Shown here piece after piece: positions 1 through 5,343 of a stretch of DNA of 8,852 nt. This DNA comes from Candidatus Acidiferrales bacterium. Its GTDB lineage: Bacteria > Acidobacteriota > Terriglobia > Acidiferrales > UBA7541. The number at the start of each line of letters is the position of its first letter. The stretch's first letter is position 1. The stretch lies in NCBI GenBank assembly GCA_030044295.1, contig JASHWB010000215.1, forward strand, positions 1 through 8,852, in the 5' to 3' direction. The position numbers were made by a program, and so were the translations under genes. The notes beneath the pieces were generated by a model. That model worked only from the letters and a program-made list of their open reading frames with translations, did not search any database and was not told the origin of the DNA.

Positions 1-329
1 TTATCTACAACGTGCCGCCCGCGGCCACGTTCATCGACGAGCCGATGGCGTGGGAGAGCGCGGTGGCGTACGTCGAGTTTCAAGGCCGAGACCTGCGATC
101 GATCTCGTTGCGGCCAATCGTGCTGAATAACATCGGCAAGGGCCAGCCCGACGTTCACAGCGAATTCACCAACAACGAATATATGGACACGCGGGGATTG
201 CCTGCGCCAGCCCCAGCCGTGCGGGCGGGCTACATTCTGCGGCGCATGGCGGATGAGTCGAAGCCGTTTGGAACTGTCTTTGAAATTAAGGGTGATACCG
301 CGGAAATAGAGCTGAAAAGCACGCACTAA
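1..329 (+). CDS. C-terminal fragment of a probable CapA-family (poly-gamma-glutamate capsule synthesis type) protein
   Basis: The reading frame is open from the left edge (first whole codon at position 3) and ends with TAA at 327-329, so the gene begins outside the window and about 108 residues are visible. The visible part resembles the end of CapA/PgsA-type metallophosphatase-fold proteins. A strand-rich stretch (VAYVEFQGRDLRSISLRPI) leads to an ILRRMADESKPFGTVFEI motif, like the 'L..LS.PFGT...I' ending common in that family. Members act in the envelope in poly-gamma-glutamate capsule synthesis or as predicted phosphoesterases. The catalytic N-terminal part is not here, so activity cannot be judged. 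The family call rests on a short tail recognised by eye. Another secreted or enzymatic protein with a similar tail is possible. The next gene starts 59 bp downstream and probably has its own promoter. Confidence 0.55.
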   Translation, partial: IYNVPPAATFIDEPMAWESAVAYVEFQGRDLRSISLRPIVLNNIGKGQPDVHSEFTNNEYMDTRGLPAPAPAVRAGYILRRMADESKPFGTVFEIKGDTAEIELKSTH

Positions 330-376
330 CACGAGTCGATGAAATTTCGCGCGGCGACTTTTCGGCGCGCGCAAGG

Positions 377-382
377 CATAAT
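377..382 (+). promoter_or_regulatory. Putative -10 element of the dCTP deaminase gene, positioned for a leaderless mRNA
   Basis: CATAAT matches the sigma-70 -10 consensus TATAAT at five of six positions. Seventeen bases upstream, GCGACT (354-359) matches the -35 consensus at only three positions. Initiation about seven bases after the -10 would fall on or next to the ATG at 389. No Shine-Dalgarno sequence stands at normal distance before that ATG, which fits a leaderless transcript. This is inference from a short motif. Confidence 0.35.
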
Positions 383-388
383 CAAGAC

Positions 389-1597
389 ATGGGAGCAACA
401 AAATCGAGTGCATCGCCGGAGCTGTTTCCGGGCGGTGTGCGCACAGACCCGCGCAAAACGGGCATTTTGCCTTCGCAGGAAGTCCACGAGCTGATCCGCA
501 ACCGTAAAATCATCGCGATTCCGGAGATCGAGGCCTCGCAAGTTCAGCCCGCGTCAATCGACCTGCGGCTTGGCGAGGTCGCTTACCGAGTGCAGGCCAG
601 TTTTCTTCCCAGCCGCGAAGCGACGACGAAATCGAAGATCGAGGCTCTCAAACTCGCTGAAATCGACCTCCGAAGGCCCACACTTTTGGAACGGGGCGCT
701 GTATTCGTAATCCCGGTGAGAGAAAGCATGGCGCTGCCGTATGACATCAGCGGCGCGGCGAATCCGAAGAGCACGACCGGGCGGCTGGATATTTTCACCC
801 GTCTCGTCACGGAAGGCGGTATTGACTCCGATCCTGAAGACCATCAGTTCGAGCATGTCCCGAAGGGATACAAGGGCCCACTGTACGTGGAAGTGGTGTC
901 GCGCACGTTCCCGATCATCTTGAGCGCGGATGCGAAATTGACTCAGTTGCGATTCGTGCGCGGGAAACCGCCTGCGGCCCATGACAATGCGCTCGAACGC
1001 GCCGAGCATACGGACGGCTTGGTTTACTACGCAGGCGCTGACGAGCCGGCGAAAGCAATGTTGAACCAAGGGCTGCGGATGTCCATCGACCTCCAAGGCA
1101 GCGGCCCATCGAGCGTGGTAGCGTACAAAGCGAAGCGCAATTGCCCGGCGGTCGATTTGAGCAAAGCGGGCGCGCACGATGCATCGCTTTTCTGGGACGC
1201 GATTACCGCGCCTGCGTCGAAGCGACTGGTACTCGATCCGGGCGACTTTTATATTCTCGCTTCGCGCGAGCGAATCAGCGTGCCCTCCAACTGGGCCGCG
1301 GAAATGACGCAGTTTGATCCTTCAAGTGGCGAGTTCAGCGCTCACTACGCCGGATTTTTCGATCCTGGATTCGGCTACGGCACGGCGGGCGAAATCAAAG
1401 GCACGAAAGCGGTGCTGGAAGTGCGCGCGCACGAAGTGCCGATTCTCCTGGAAGACGCGCAGGTCGTTGGCCGCTTGCTGTACCACAAAATGGCTGCGAT
1501 TCCCGACAAGCTCTACGGCCAGGCGATCGGCTCGTCGTACCAGCAGCAGGGTTTGGCGCTGAGCAAGCAATTCCGCGTGAACGCCGGCTCGCGCTGA
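389..1597 (+). CDS. dcd: 2'-deoxycytidine 5'-triphosphate deaminase, two-domain (long) form
   Basis: Probable dCTP deaminase, a cytosolic enzyme that converts dCTP to dUTP and so feeds dTMP synthesis. At 402 residues it is about twice the length of the single-domain E. coli enzyme (about 190) and matches the long fused family best known from Alphaproteobacteria (about 365 residues). The first half starts near residue 25 (TGILPSQEVHELI), has the family signature QPASIDLRLG (53-62), the nucleotide-binding segment NPKSTTGRLD (125-134), and Glu168 in YVEVV at the place of the catalytic glutamate. The second half (about 225-400) has HYAGFFDPGFGYG (319-331), Glu344 in LEVRAHEVP and a C-terminal YQQQG segment. 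The two halves appear to divide the active-site motifs between them. The start is the ATG at 389. About 24 N-terminal residues precede the recognised domain. There is no clear ribosome binding site. The stop at 1595-1597 faces the convergent methyltransferase gene 64 bp away. Confidence 0.9.
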   Translation: MGATKSSASPELFPGGVRTDPRKTGILPSQEVHELIRNRKIIAIPEIEASQVQPASIDLRLGEVAYRVQASFLPSREATTKSKIEALKLAEIDLRRPTLLERGAVFVIPVRESMALPYDISGAANPKSTTGRLDIFTRLVTEGGIDSDPEDHQFEHVPKGYKGPLYVEVVSRTFPIILSADAKLTQLRFVRGKPPAAHDNALERAEHTDGLVYYAGADEPAKAMLNQGLRMSIDLQGSGPSSVVAYKAKRNCPAVDLSKAGAHDASLFWDAITAPASKRLVLDPGDFYILASRERISVPSNWAAEMTQFDPSSGEFSAHYAGFFDPGFGYGTAGEIKGTKAVLEVRAHEVPILLEDAQVVGRLLYHKMAAIPDKLYGQAIGSSYQQQGLALSKQFRVNAGSR

Positions 1598-1661
1598 CGC
1601 CCGGAGAAGAGGCCGCGAAAGGATACTTCGCGTTCGTCCGCGCAGCGAATTGAATCCGCGG

Positions 1662-2513
1662 TTAGGGTTTTCGCGTCGATGCGATGAGGGCGGGCATCGG
1701 AATTTCGAGCTTGGCGCCGCTCGCGAAGGGGGCGATGCGCCGTTCGACAGAAGCGCGAATTTTTGCCAGCGCTTCCGGCGGCTGCGCGTTCAACAAACCT
1801 CCGGTGCGAGCAGAGCCTTTCAGGAAAGCTTCGAAGAAAACAGCCGGTGACTCGAGGCGCCACACGAGCGGGACCGGTTTAATGCGCGGGTCAACAAAAC
1901 CCGCGGCTTCGAGCGCGCGCCGGGATTCTTCGGGATCGCTGAAGCGGAAAAACGGCGGGCCGGCGGGAAGCGTTACGCTCGGATCGCCAAATTCGGCCAC
2001 GGCATCCAGCACCACCTTGAAGCCACGCGTCTGATCCGGCGTAGCCCACACGCTGAACGCAAAGCGTCCGCCGGACCGCAGCACGCGGCAAGCTTCGCGT
2101 AGCGCTGCTTCGGGCTGCGCCAGATGCAGGATGCCGAAATTCATCACCGCTGCCTCAAACGACGCGTTCTCGAACGAAAGCGCCTCAGCATCACCCAACT
2201 GAAAATCGATTTGAGGAAAATTGCGGCGCGCGAGCGCGATCATCGACTCTGAAAAATCGACGCCGGTGACGGACCATTCCCGGCGCGCGGCTGCAGCGGA
2301 GACGTAGCCGGGCCCCGCGGCGATATCGAGCAGTCGCGGTTCGCCGCCCGCGCTCGCGGGACCAGCCGCATCGAGTAGCGGCTCAATCGTCTGTGACGTC
2401 AGGCTGCCGAAGTGCCGGTGATAATCGGTCGCGGCGCGCTGCCAGCCGGTGTGCTCGAAATCGTGGAACTCTTTCGGGTCAAGGCCCGGCGGATCGATCT
2501 CGGATGCGACCAT
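1662..2513 (-). CDS. Class I SAM-dependent methyltransferase (UbiE/COQ5-like, Methyltransf_11/25 type)
   Basis: A 283-residue cytosolic methyltransferase of the Rossmann-fold class. SAM-binding motif I is LLDIAAGPGYVS (61-72). The acidic residue after strand 2 is Asp86 in VTGVDFSESM. Motif II contains GDAEAL (107-112), followed by FEAAVMNFGILHL (119-131) and the post-motif helix and strand ACRVLRSGGRFAFSVW (141-156). The closest general resemblance is to the UbiE/menaquinone-type group, but the substrate cannot be read from the sequence. The ATG at 2513 has a GGAG (complement of 2525-2528) 11 bases upstream. It lies 8 bp after the stop of homoserine dehydrogenase, so the two genes are almost certainly co-transcribed. 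That does not prove a pathway link. The downstream 64 bp to the convergent dcd stop contain no clear terminator. Confidence 0.85.
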   Translation of the reverse strand: MVASEIDPPGLDPKEFHDFEHTGWQRAATDYHRHFGSLTSQTIEPLLDAAGPASAGGEPRLLDIAAGPGYVSAAAARREWSVTGVDFSESMIALARRNFPQIDFQLGDAEALSFENASFEAAVMNFGILHLAQPEAALREACRVLRSGGRFAFSVWATPDQTRGFKVVLDAVAEFGDPSVTLPAGPPFFRFSDPEESRRALEAAGFVDPRIKPVPLVWRLESPAVFFEAFLKGSARTGGLLNAQPPEALAKIRASVERRIAPFASGAKLEIPMPALIASTRKP

Positions 2514-2521
2514 GGCGGCGG

Positions 2522-3925
2522 CTACTCCGAGAAAATCGGAAGGCAGAGCGGCGGCTCGACGTGAAAGTCGAGTCGCGTGATTTCCGCGAGCGCGCGATTT
2601 AGCTCCGCGCTATCGCACGATTCGAGGGTCATCACGAACGAAAGCGCCGAGTGCGGGAAGCCGGGCTTTTGCAGCAGCGCGTCGATGCTGATGCCATACT
2701 TCGCGAGAATCGTGGCGAGTGCCGCCACAATGCCGGGACGGTCCTTCACCACGAAACGCAGATAATGCGGGACGGTGAAATCGCCGCTGATCTCGTCGGG
2801 AACTTTCGCGGATTTTGGCAACGCGCCCGGAGTCGCTCCCGCGCTGCGGGCGATGGCGTATAGGTCGGAGACGACCGCGACCGCGGTAGGATCGCCGCCC
2901 GCGCCAAAGCCGGAAAAAACCGTGCGCCCGGAATATTCTCCGAAGGCGGTGACGATGTTCTGGCTGCCCTGCGCGTGCGCCATCAGCGAATCCGAAGGAA
3001 TCAGCGCGGGTTGGACCGCGCCGGCGAGCTTCGCCCTGCGCGGCGCGGCTGCCGAAACAATTCTCTCCGCCAGCGAAATCTGCCGGATCGTGCAGTCCAG
3101 GTCGCGCGCGTACATGAAATCCACCGAAGCAATCGTGGTGATGGGGCGCGCTACAATTTGTTCCGCGCGCACGCGGAGCCCGAGGCCCGCTTGCGTGAGG
3201 ATCACCAGCTTGGCGCGCGCGTCGATGCCATCGACGTCCGAGCTAGGGTCGGCCTCGGCGAAGCCCAACTCCTGCGCTTCCTTCAGCGCGGATTGGAAGC
3301 TCGCTCCAATCGCTTCCATGCGCGTCAGTATGTAGTTGCATGTGCCGTTGAGGATCCCCGCGATGCGATAGAGATTGTCTCCCGCGAGGCCTTCCTGAAT
3401 GCCGATGATGGCGGGAATCCCCCCGGCAACGGACGCGCCGAATTCAATGCGACGGCCCTTGGAGCGTGCCAGATCGACAAGCTCCGGCCCGCACTCAGAA
3501 ATCAGCAACTTGTTAGCGGTGACCACGGATTTGCCCGCGTTCAGCGCCCGCCGTACGAAGTCACCCGCGGGATCGAGACCGCCAATGAGCTCGACTACAA
3601 CATCCGCGTCTGAGCCAAGCACGTCTTCGATGCGCTCGGTCCAATGAATGCTCGCGGGGAGCGAATCGTTCTTCTTGCGTGCGACGTTGCGGTTGTAGAT
3701 ATGCGTCAGCCGCAGCGGGCCACCGGAATTCTGGGAAAGGATTCTTGCCACGGACCGGCCCACGGTGCCGTAGCCCAGCAGCGCGACCTTCAATTGAAGG
3801 GGCTGTTGATTAACCGCTGCGGACGTCTTCGCGCGCGCAGGCGCCACCGCCACTCGCGCTTTCGCCGTGGCCGCCTTGCTGCCCCGTTTAGAGTTAGCCC
3901 GCTTTGACGGGCGCGATTTCGCCAC
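2522..3925 (-). CDS. hom: Homoserine dehydrogenase with C-terminal ACT domain and basic N-terminal tail
   Basis: Homoserine dehydrogenase reduces aspartate semialdehyde to homoserine with NAD(P)H, the branch point to threonine, methionine and isoleucine. With the GTG start at 3925 it has 467 residues. The dinucleotide-binding loop GYGTVG is at 51-56, and VVVELIGG and TANKLL follow. The catalytic-domain signature GILNGTCNYILTRM is near 190-203. DVDGIDARAK supplies the expected catalytic Asp235 and Lys239 (Asp219 and Lys223 in the yeast enzyme). A C-terminal ACT domain (about 386-463, HYLRFVVKDRPGIVAALATI) suggests allosteric control, usually by threonine. The frame also offers a TTG at 3931, but GTG at 3925 is preferred because GAGGTGG (complement of 3933-3939) sits seven bases before it. 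Unusually, about 43 residues rich in Lys, Arg, Ala and Ser, with no acidic residue, precede the enzyme domain. Confidence 0.95.
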   Translation of the reverse strand: MAKSRPSKRANSKRGSKAATAKARVAVAPARAKTSAAVNQQPLQLKVALLGYGTVGRSVARILSQNSGGPLRLTHIYNRNVARKKNDSLPASIHWTERIEDVLGSDADVVVELIGGLDPAGDFVRRALNAGKSVVTANKLLISECGPELVDLARSKGRRIEFGASVAGGIPAIIGIQEGLAGDNLYRIAGILNGTCNYILTRMEAIGASFQSALKEAQELGFAEADPSSDVDGIDARAKLVILTQAGLGLRVRAEQIVARPITTIASVDFMYARDLDCTIRQISLAERIVSAAAPRRAKLAGAVQPALIPSDSLMAHAQGSQNIVTAFGEYSGRTVFSGFGAGGDPTAVAVVSDLYAIARSAGATPGALPKSAKVPDEISGDFTVPHYLRFVVKDRPGIVAALATILAKYGISIDALLQKPGFPHSALSFVMTLESCDSAELNRALAEITRLDFHVEPPLCLPIFSE

Positions 3926-3932
3926 CGACAAT

Positions 3933-3939
3933 CCACCTC
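3933..3939 (-). promoter_or_regulatory. Ribosome binding site deciding the GTG start of hom
   Basis: On the minus strand this reads GAGGTGG, a strong Shine-Dalgarno match. It is seven bases from the GTG at 3925 but only one base from the TTG at 3931, so it favours the GTG. It also supports translation of the basic N-terminal tail. Confidence 0.6.
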
Positions 3940-3944
3940 GACCG

Positions 3945-3961
3945 GAATTTCATCGAAATTC
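3945..3961. repeat. Perfect 7-bp inverted repeat upstream of the hom ribosome binding site
   Basis: GAATTTC (3945-3951) and GAAATTC (3955-3961) are exact reverse complements separated by ATC. The repeat is AT-rich in a GC-rich region. On the hom mRNA it would lie five bases 5' of the Shine-Dalgarno sequence. It could be a protein operator or a small hairpin next to the ribosome binding site. No function is proven. Confidence 0.45.
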
Positions 3962-4188
3962 ACCCGCGGCAAGCTAGCTTTACGCCCCGTCTGGCGAAAT
4001 GCCTCCGGCGGCGGACCCAACGGGCACATCGGAGTAATAAACAGCGAGGCTCCATCGTATCAGAGGGTGAAGGCCGGCGGCAGGGTTTTGCGCCGCCAAG
4101 GTTCCGGCCGCCCAATTCGGCGCGGGACCTTGCCGTCGGCTTTACACCCCAGCTCGACAGCTTGACCCTGAGGCTACGCGCAGCTTTC

Positions 4189-4217
4189 TTGATTCCGGGA
4201 AGCGCGTCGAATACACT
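4189..4217 (+). promoter_or_regulatory. Probable sigma-70 promoter of the rpmH-rnpA-yidD-yidC-jag cluster
   Basis: TTGATT (4189-4194) matches the -35 consensus at four of six positions, and TACACT (4212-4217) matches the -10 at four of six. The 17-bp spacing is ideal. Predicted transcription starts near 4224, leaving a leader of about 160 nt before rpmH. No better pair was seen between hom and rpmH. It would serve the whole cluster, since no gap after rnpA is large enough for another promoter. Confidence 0.55.
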
Positions 4218-4372
4218 AGTAGTTTCACTCAGGGCCGTGGCACGAAACGTGTGCGCGGAGAAAGCCGCAGCAGAGCGGGCCTGCCGGCCTGCAGTTCTTT
4301 TCGAGCGCGAACCAGCCGGCTAAGGCGCAAAGGCCGCCACAAGCAGTCGGGCATAACCCCGAGGACATCACA

Positions 4373-4379
4373 GAGGAGA
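4373..4379 (+). promoter_or_regulatory. Ribosome binding site of rpmH
   Basis: GAGGAGA, a strong Shine-Dalgarno match, lies seven bases before the TTG at 4387. This confirms the non-ATG start of rpmH. Confidence 0.7.
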
Positions 4380-4386
4380 CGATCCG

Positions 4387-4527
4387 TTGCCGAAACGCAC
4401 GTTTCAGCCGCATGTGCGCGCCAGACACAAGAAGCATGGGTTCCTTTCACGCATGAAGAGCCAAGGTGGACGCAAAGTCCTTGCGCGACGCCGAAAAAAG
4501 GGACGCCACAGCCTTACGCGCGTCTGA
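4387..4527 (+). CDS. rpmH: Large ribosomal subunit protein bL34
   Basis: A 46-residue, very basic protein with the full L34 pattern: MPKRTFQPHVRARHKKHGFL, then SRMKSQGGRKVLARRRKKGR and a HSLTRV end. L34 is a small rRNA-binding protein of the 50S subunit, typically 44-50 residues. Translation starts at a TTG, supported by GAGGAGA seven bases upstream and by the exact fit of the N-terminus (M-P-K-R-T-F-Q-P). It is the first gene of the conserved rpmH-rnpA-yidD-yidC-jag order, behind a probable sigma-70 promoter and a leader of about 160 nt. Asn at position 9, common in L34, is His here, and the C-terminus is slightly extended. The 3' part overlaps an open rnpA frame that starts at 4457. Confidence 0.97.
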   Translation: MPKRTFQPHVRARHKKHGFLSRMKSQGGRKVLARRRKKGRHSLTRV

Positions 4528-4585
4528 TTCGCCGGGGCCTGCGGATACCAGCGAACAAAAACGGCCCGCCGGGAGCTCCGGTGGC

Positions 4586-4933
4586 TTGCCGAGCGCGTGC
4601 CGATTAGCGCGCAAAGCCGATTTTGACGCTGTCTATCGCGAAGGCCGTAAGCGGACCAGCCGCGAATTTGCCGTGTTTTCGCGAGCAAATGGACTTCCGG
4701 TTAGCCGCTTCGGATGGAGCATCAAGAAGGCCCTGGGTACGGCCGTACGACGCAACCGGATCCGGCGCAGGGTGCGCGAGATCGTACGGTTGCATCGAAG
4801 CGAAATGGCAGCGGGATGGGACGTGGTGATCCATCCTCGGGCCTCGGCGGCAACAGCCAATTTCGCGGCGCTAACTGACGAGCTATTGAAGTTGCTTCCT
4901 CGCAGTAAAGCCGTTCAAGAATCCAAGGAGTAA
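4586..4933 (+). CDS. rnpA: Ribonuclease P protein component (C5 protein)
   Basis: The protein subunit of RNase P binds the catalytic RNA and helps it cut the 5' leader from precursor tRNAs. From the TTG at 4586 it has 115 residues, a normal length. It starts PSACRLARKADFDAVYREGR, the usual family beginning, and includes the conserved aromatic strand (SREFAVF, RFGWSIKKALGTAV). The RNR signature RRNRIRRRVRE lies at 55-65, and WDVVIHPRAS follows. TTG at 4586 is preferred because it fits the family N-terminus and has GGGAG (4571-4575) ten bases upstream. The frame stays open further back to 4457, so a GTG at 4466 (155 residues, overlapping rpmH by 62 bp) or a TTG at 4481 is also possible. The stop TAA (4931-4933) is 2 bp before yidD. 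The gene encoding the RNase P RNA is not in this window. Confidence 0.93.
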   Translation: MPSACRLARKADFDAVYREGRKRTSREFAVFSRANGLPVSRFGWSIKKALGTAVRRNRIRRRVREIVRLHRSEMAAGWDVVIHPRASAATANFAALTDELLKLLPRSKAVQESKE

Positions 4934-4935
4934 GT

Positions 4936-5343
4936 TTGCAGCAGCGGAACGCAATCCAATCGCAGCCAAACATTCGGCGGGCCGCGCAAGCGGCGAGTGC
5001 GCCGCAAATTTCCGGGCCGATCGCAGGCGACGCGGCGCGGCGCGCGCGTTCGATTGGTTCCTGGATTCTGCTATTTCTCGTCCGTGCGTACATCGTTTTC
5101 CTTTCGCCATTCTTCGGAGGCGCGTGTAAGTTTTATCCCTCCTGTTCCAATTACGCGCGGGAAGCGATCGAGCGCCACGGGGCGCGCCGTGGCACGCTGC
5201 TGGCGCTGAAGCGGCTGCTGCACTGCCATCCGTTCACTCGCGGAGGCATTGACCTCGTTCCCGATGAGCTGCCATGCGATTCTCGCGCGCTGCATGGCGC
5301 TCGCGTGCATCTCGCTGCTGGCGGCCAAGGTAAGCCCCAGTGA
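4936..5343 (+). CDS. yidD: Membrane protein insertion efficiency factor YidD
   Basis: YidD is a small protein at the inner face of the cytoplasmic membrane that aids YidC/Sec insertion. The family core is clear at about 45-113. It runs from LLFLVRAYIVFLSPFFGG through ACKFYPSCSNYAREAIERHG and LLALKRLLHCHPFTRGG to IDLVPDELP, with the conserved cysteines at 64, 70 and 97. The TTG start at 4936 is supported by AAGGAG (4925-4930) five bases upstream and is the only usual start codon before the core. The product has 135 residues where 70-100 is usual. It carries an N-terminal extension of about 40 residues rich in Ala, Gln and Arg, and about 22 extra C-terminal residues. The stop overlaps the yidC start by four bases (GTGA), which suggests coupled translation with its functional partner. 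Confidence 0.93.
   Translation: MQQRNAIQSQPNIRRAAQAASAPQISGPIAGDAARRARSIGSWILLFLVRAYIVFLSPFFGGACKFYPSCSNYAREAIERHGARRGTLLALKRLLHCHPFTRGGIDLVPDELPCDSRALHGARVHLAAGGQGKPQ

Larger units (their letters stand above)
3926..4386. other. Divergent intergenic region between hom and rpmH
   Basis: These 461 bp separate hom (leftward) from rpmH (rightward) and contain no gene I can support. The hom-proximal part holds the hom ribosome binding site and the GAATTTC/GAAATTC inverted repeat. The middle part has a GC-rich hairpin candidate, GGCGGC (4076-4081) with GCCGCC (4092-4097) around a 10-base loop, which could equally lie in a hom leader. The right part holds the rpmH promoter (4189-4217) and a leader of about 160 nt. 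A hom promoter is not obvious. TACGAT on the minus strand near 4060 is a -10 candidate without a good -35. I saw no DnaA-box cluster and no dnaA gene, although rpmH adjoins the origin in many bacteria. An open frame of 139 codons on the plus strand (3904-4323) shows no start signal or recognisable protein. Confidence 0.6.

Noticed and set aside
336..346. Shared 11-mer TCGATGAAATT upstream of dcd and of hom as a common regulatory box
   Set aside because: Only two copies, different surroundings, and the hom copy is explained by its inverted repeat. Chance cannot be excluded.
554..1177. 207-codon minus-strand frame within dcd
   Set aside because: Antisense to the deaminase gene, no start signal, low-complexity Arg/Ala-rich product. 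A shadow frame.
1598..1661. Terminator between the convergent dcd and methyltransferase genes
   Set aside because: No clear hairpin with a following T-run was found in the 64 bp.
3926..4080. SAM riboswitch or peptide attenuator upstream of hom
   Set aside because: No SAM-I or SAM-II core sequence and no leader peptide rich in Thr, Ile or Met was found on the minus strand.
3904..4323. 139-codon plus-strand frame spanning the hom-rpmH intergenic region
   Set aside because: It starts inside hom in antisense, covers the rpmH promoter, lacks a ribosome binding site and shows no domain.
3926..4386. Replication origin next to rpmH
   Set aside because: No dnaA gene and no cluster of TTATCCACA-like boxes was found. 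The TTATCTACA at position 1 is inside a coding region and isolated.
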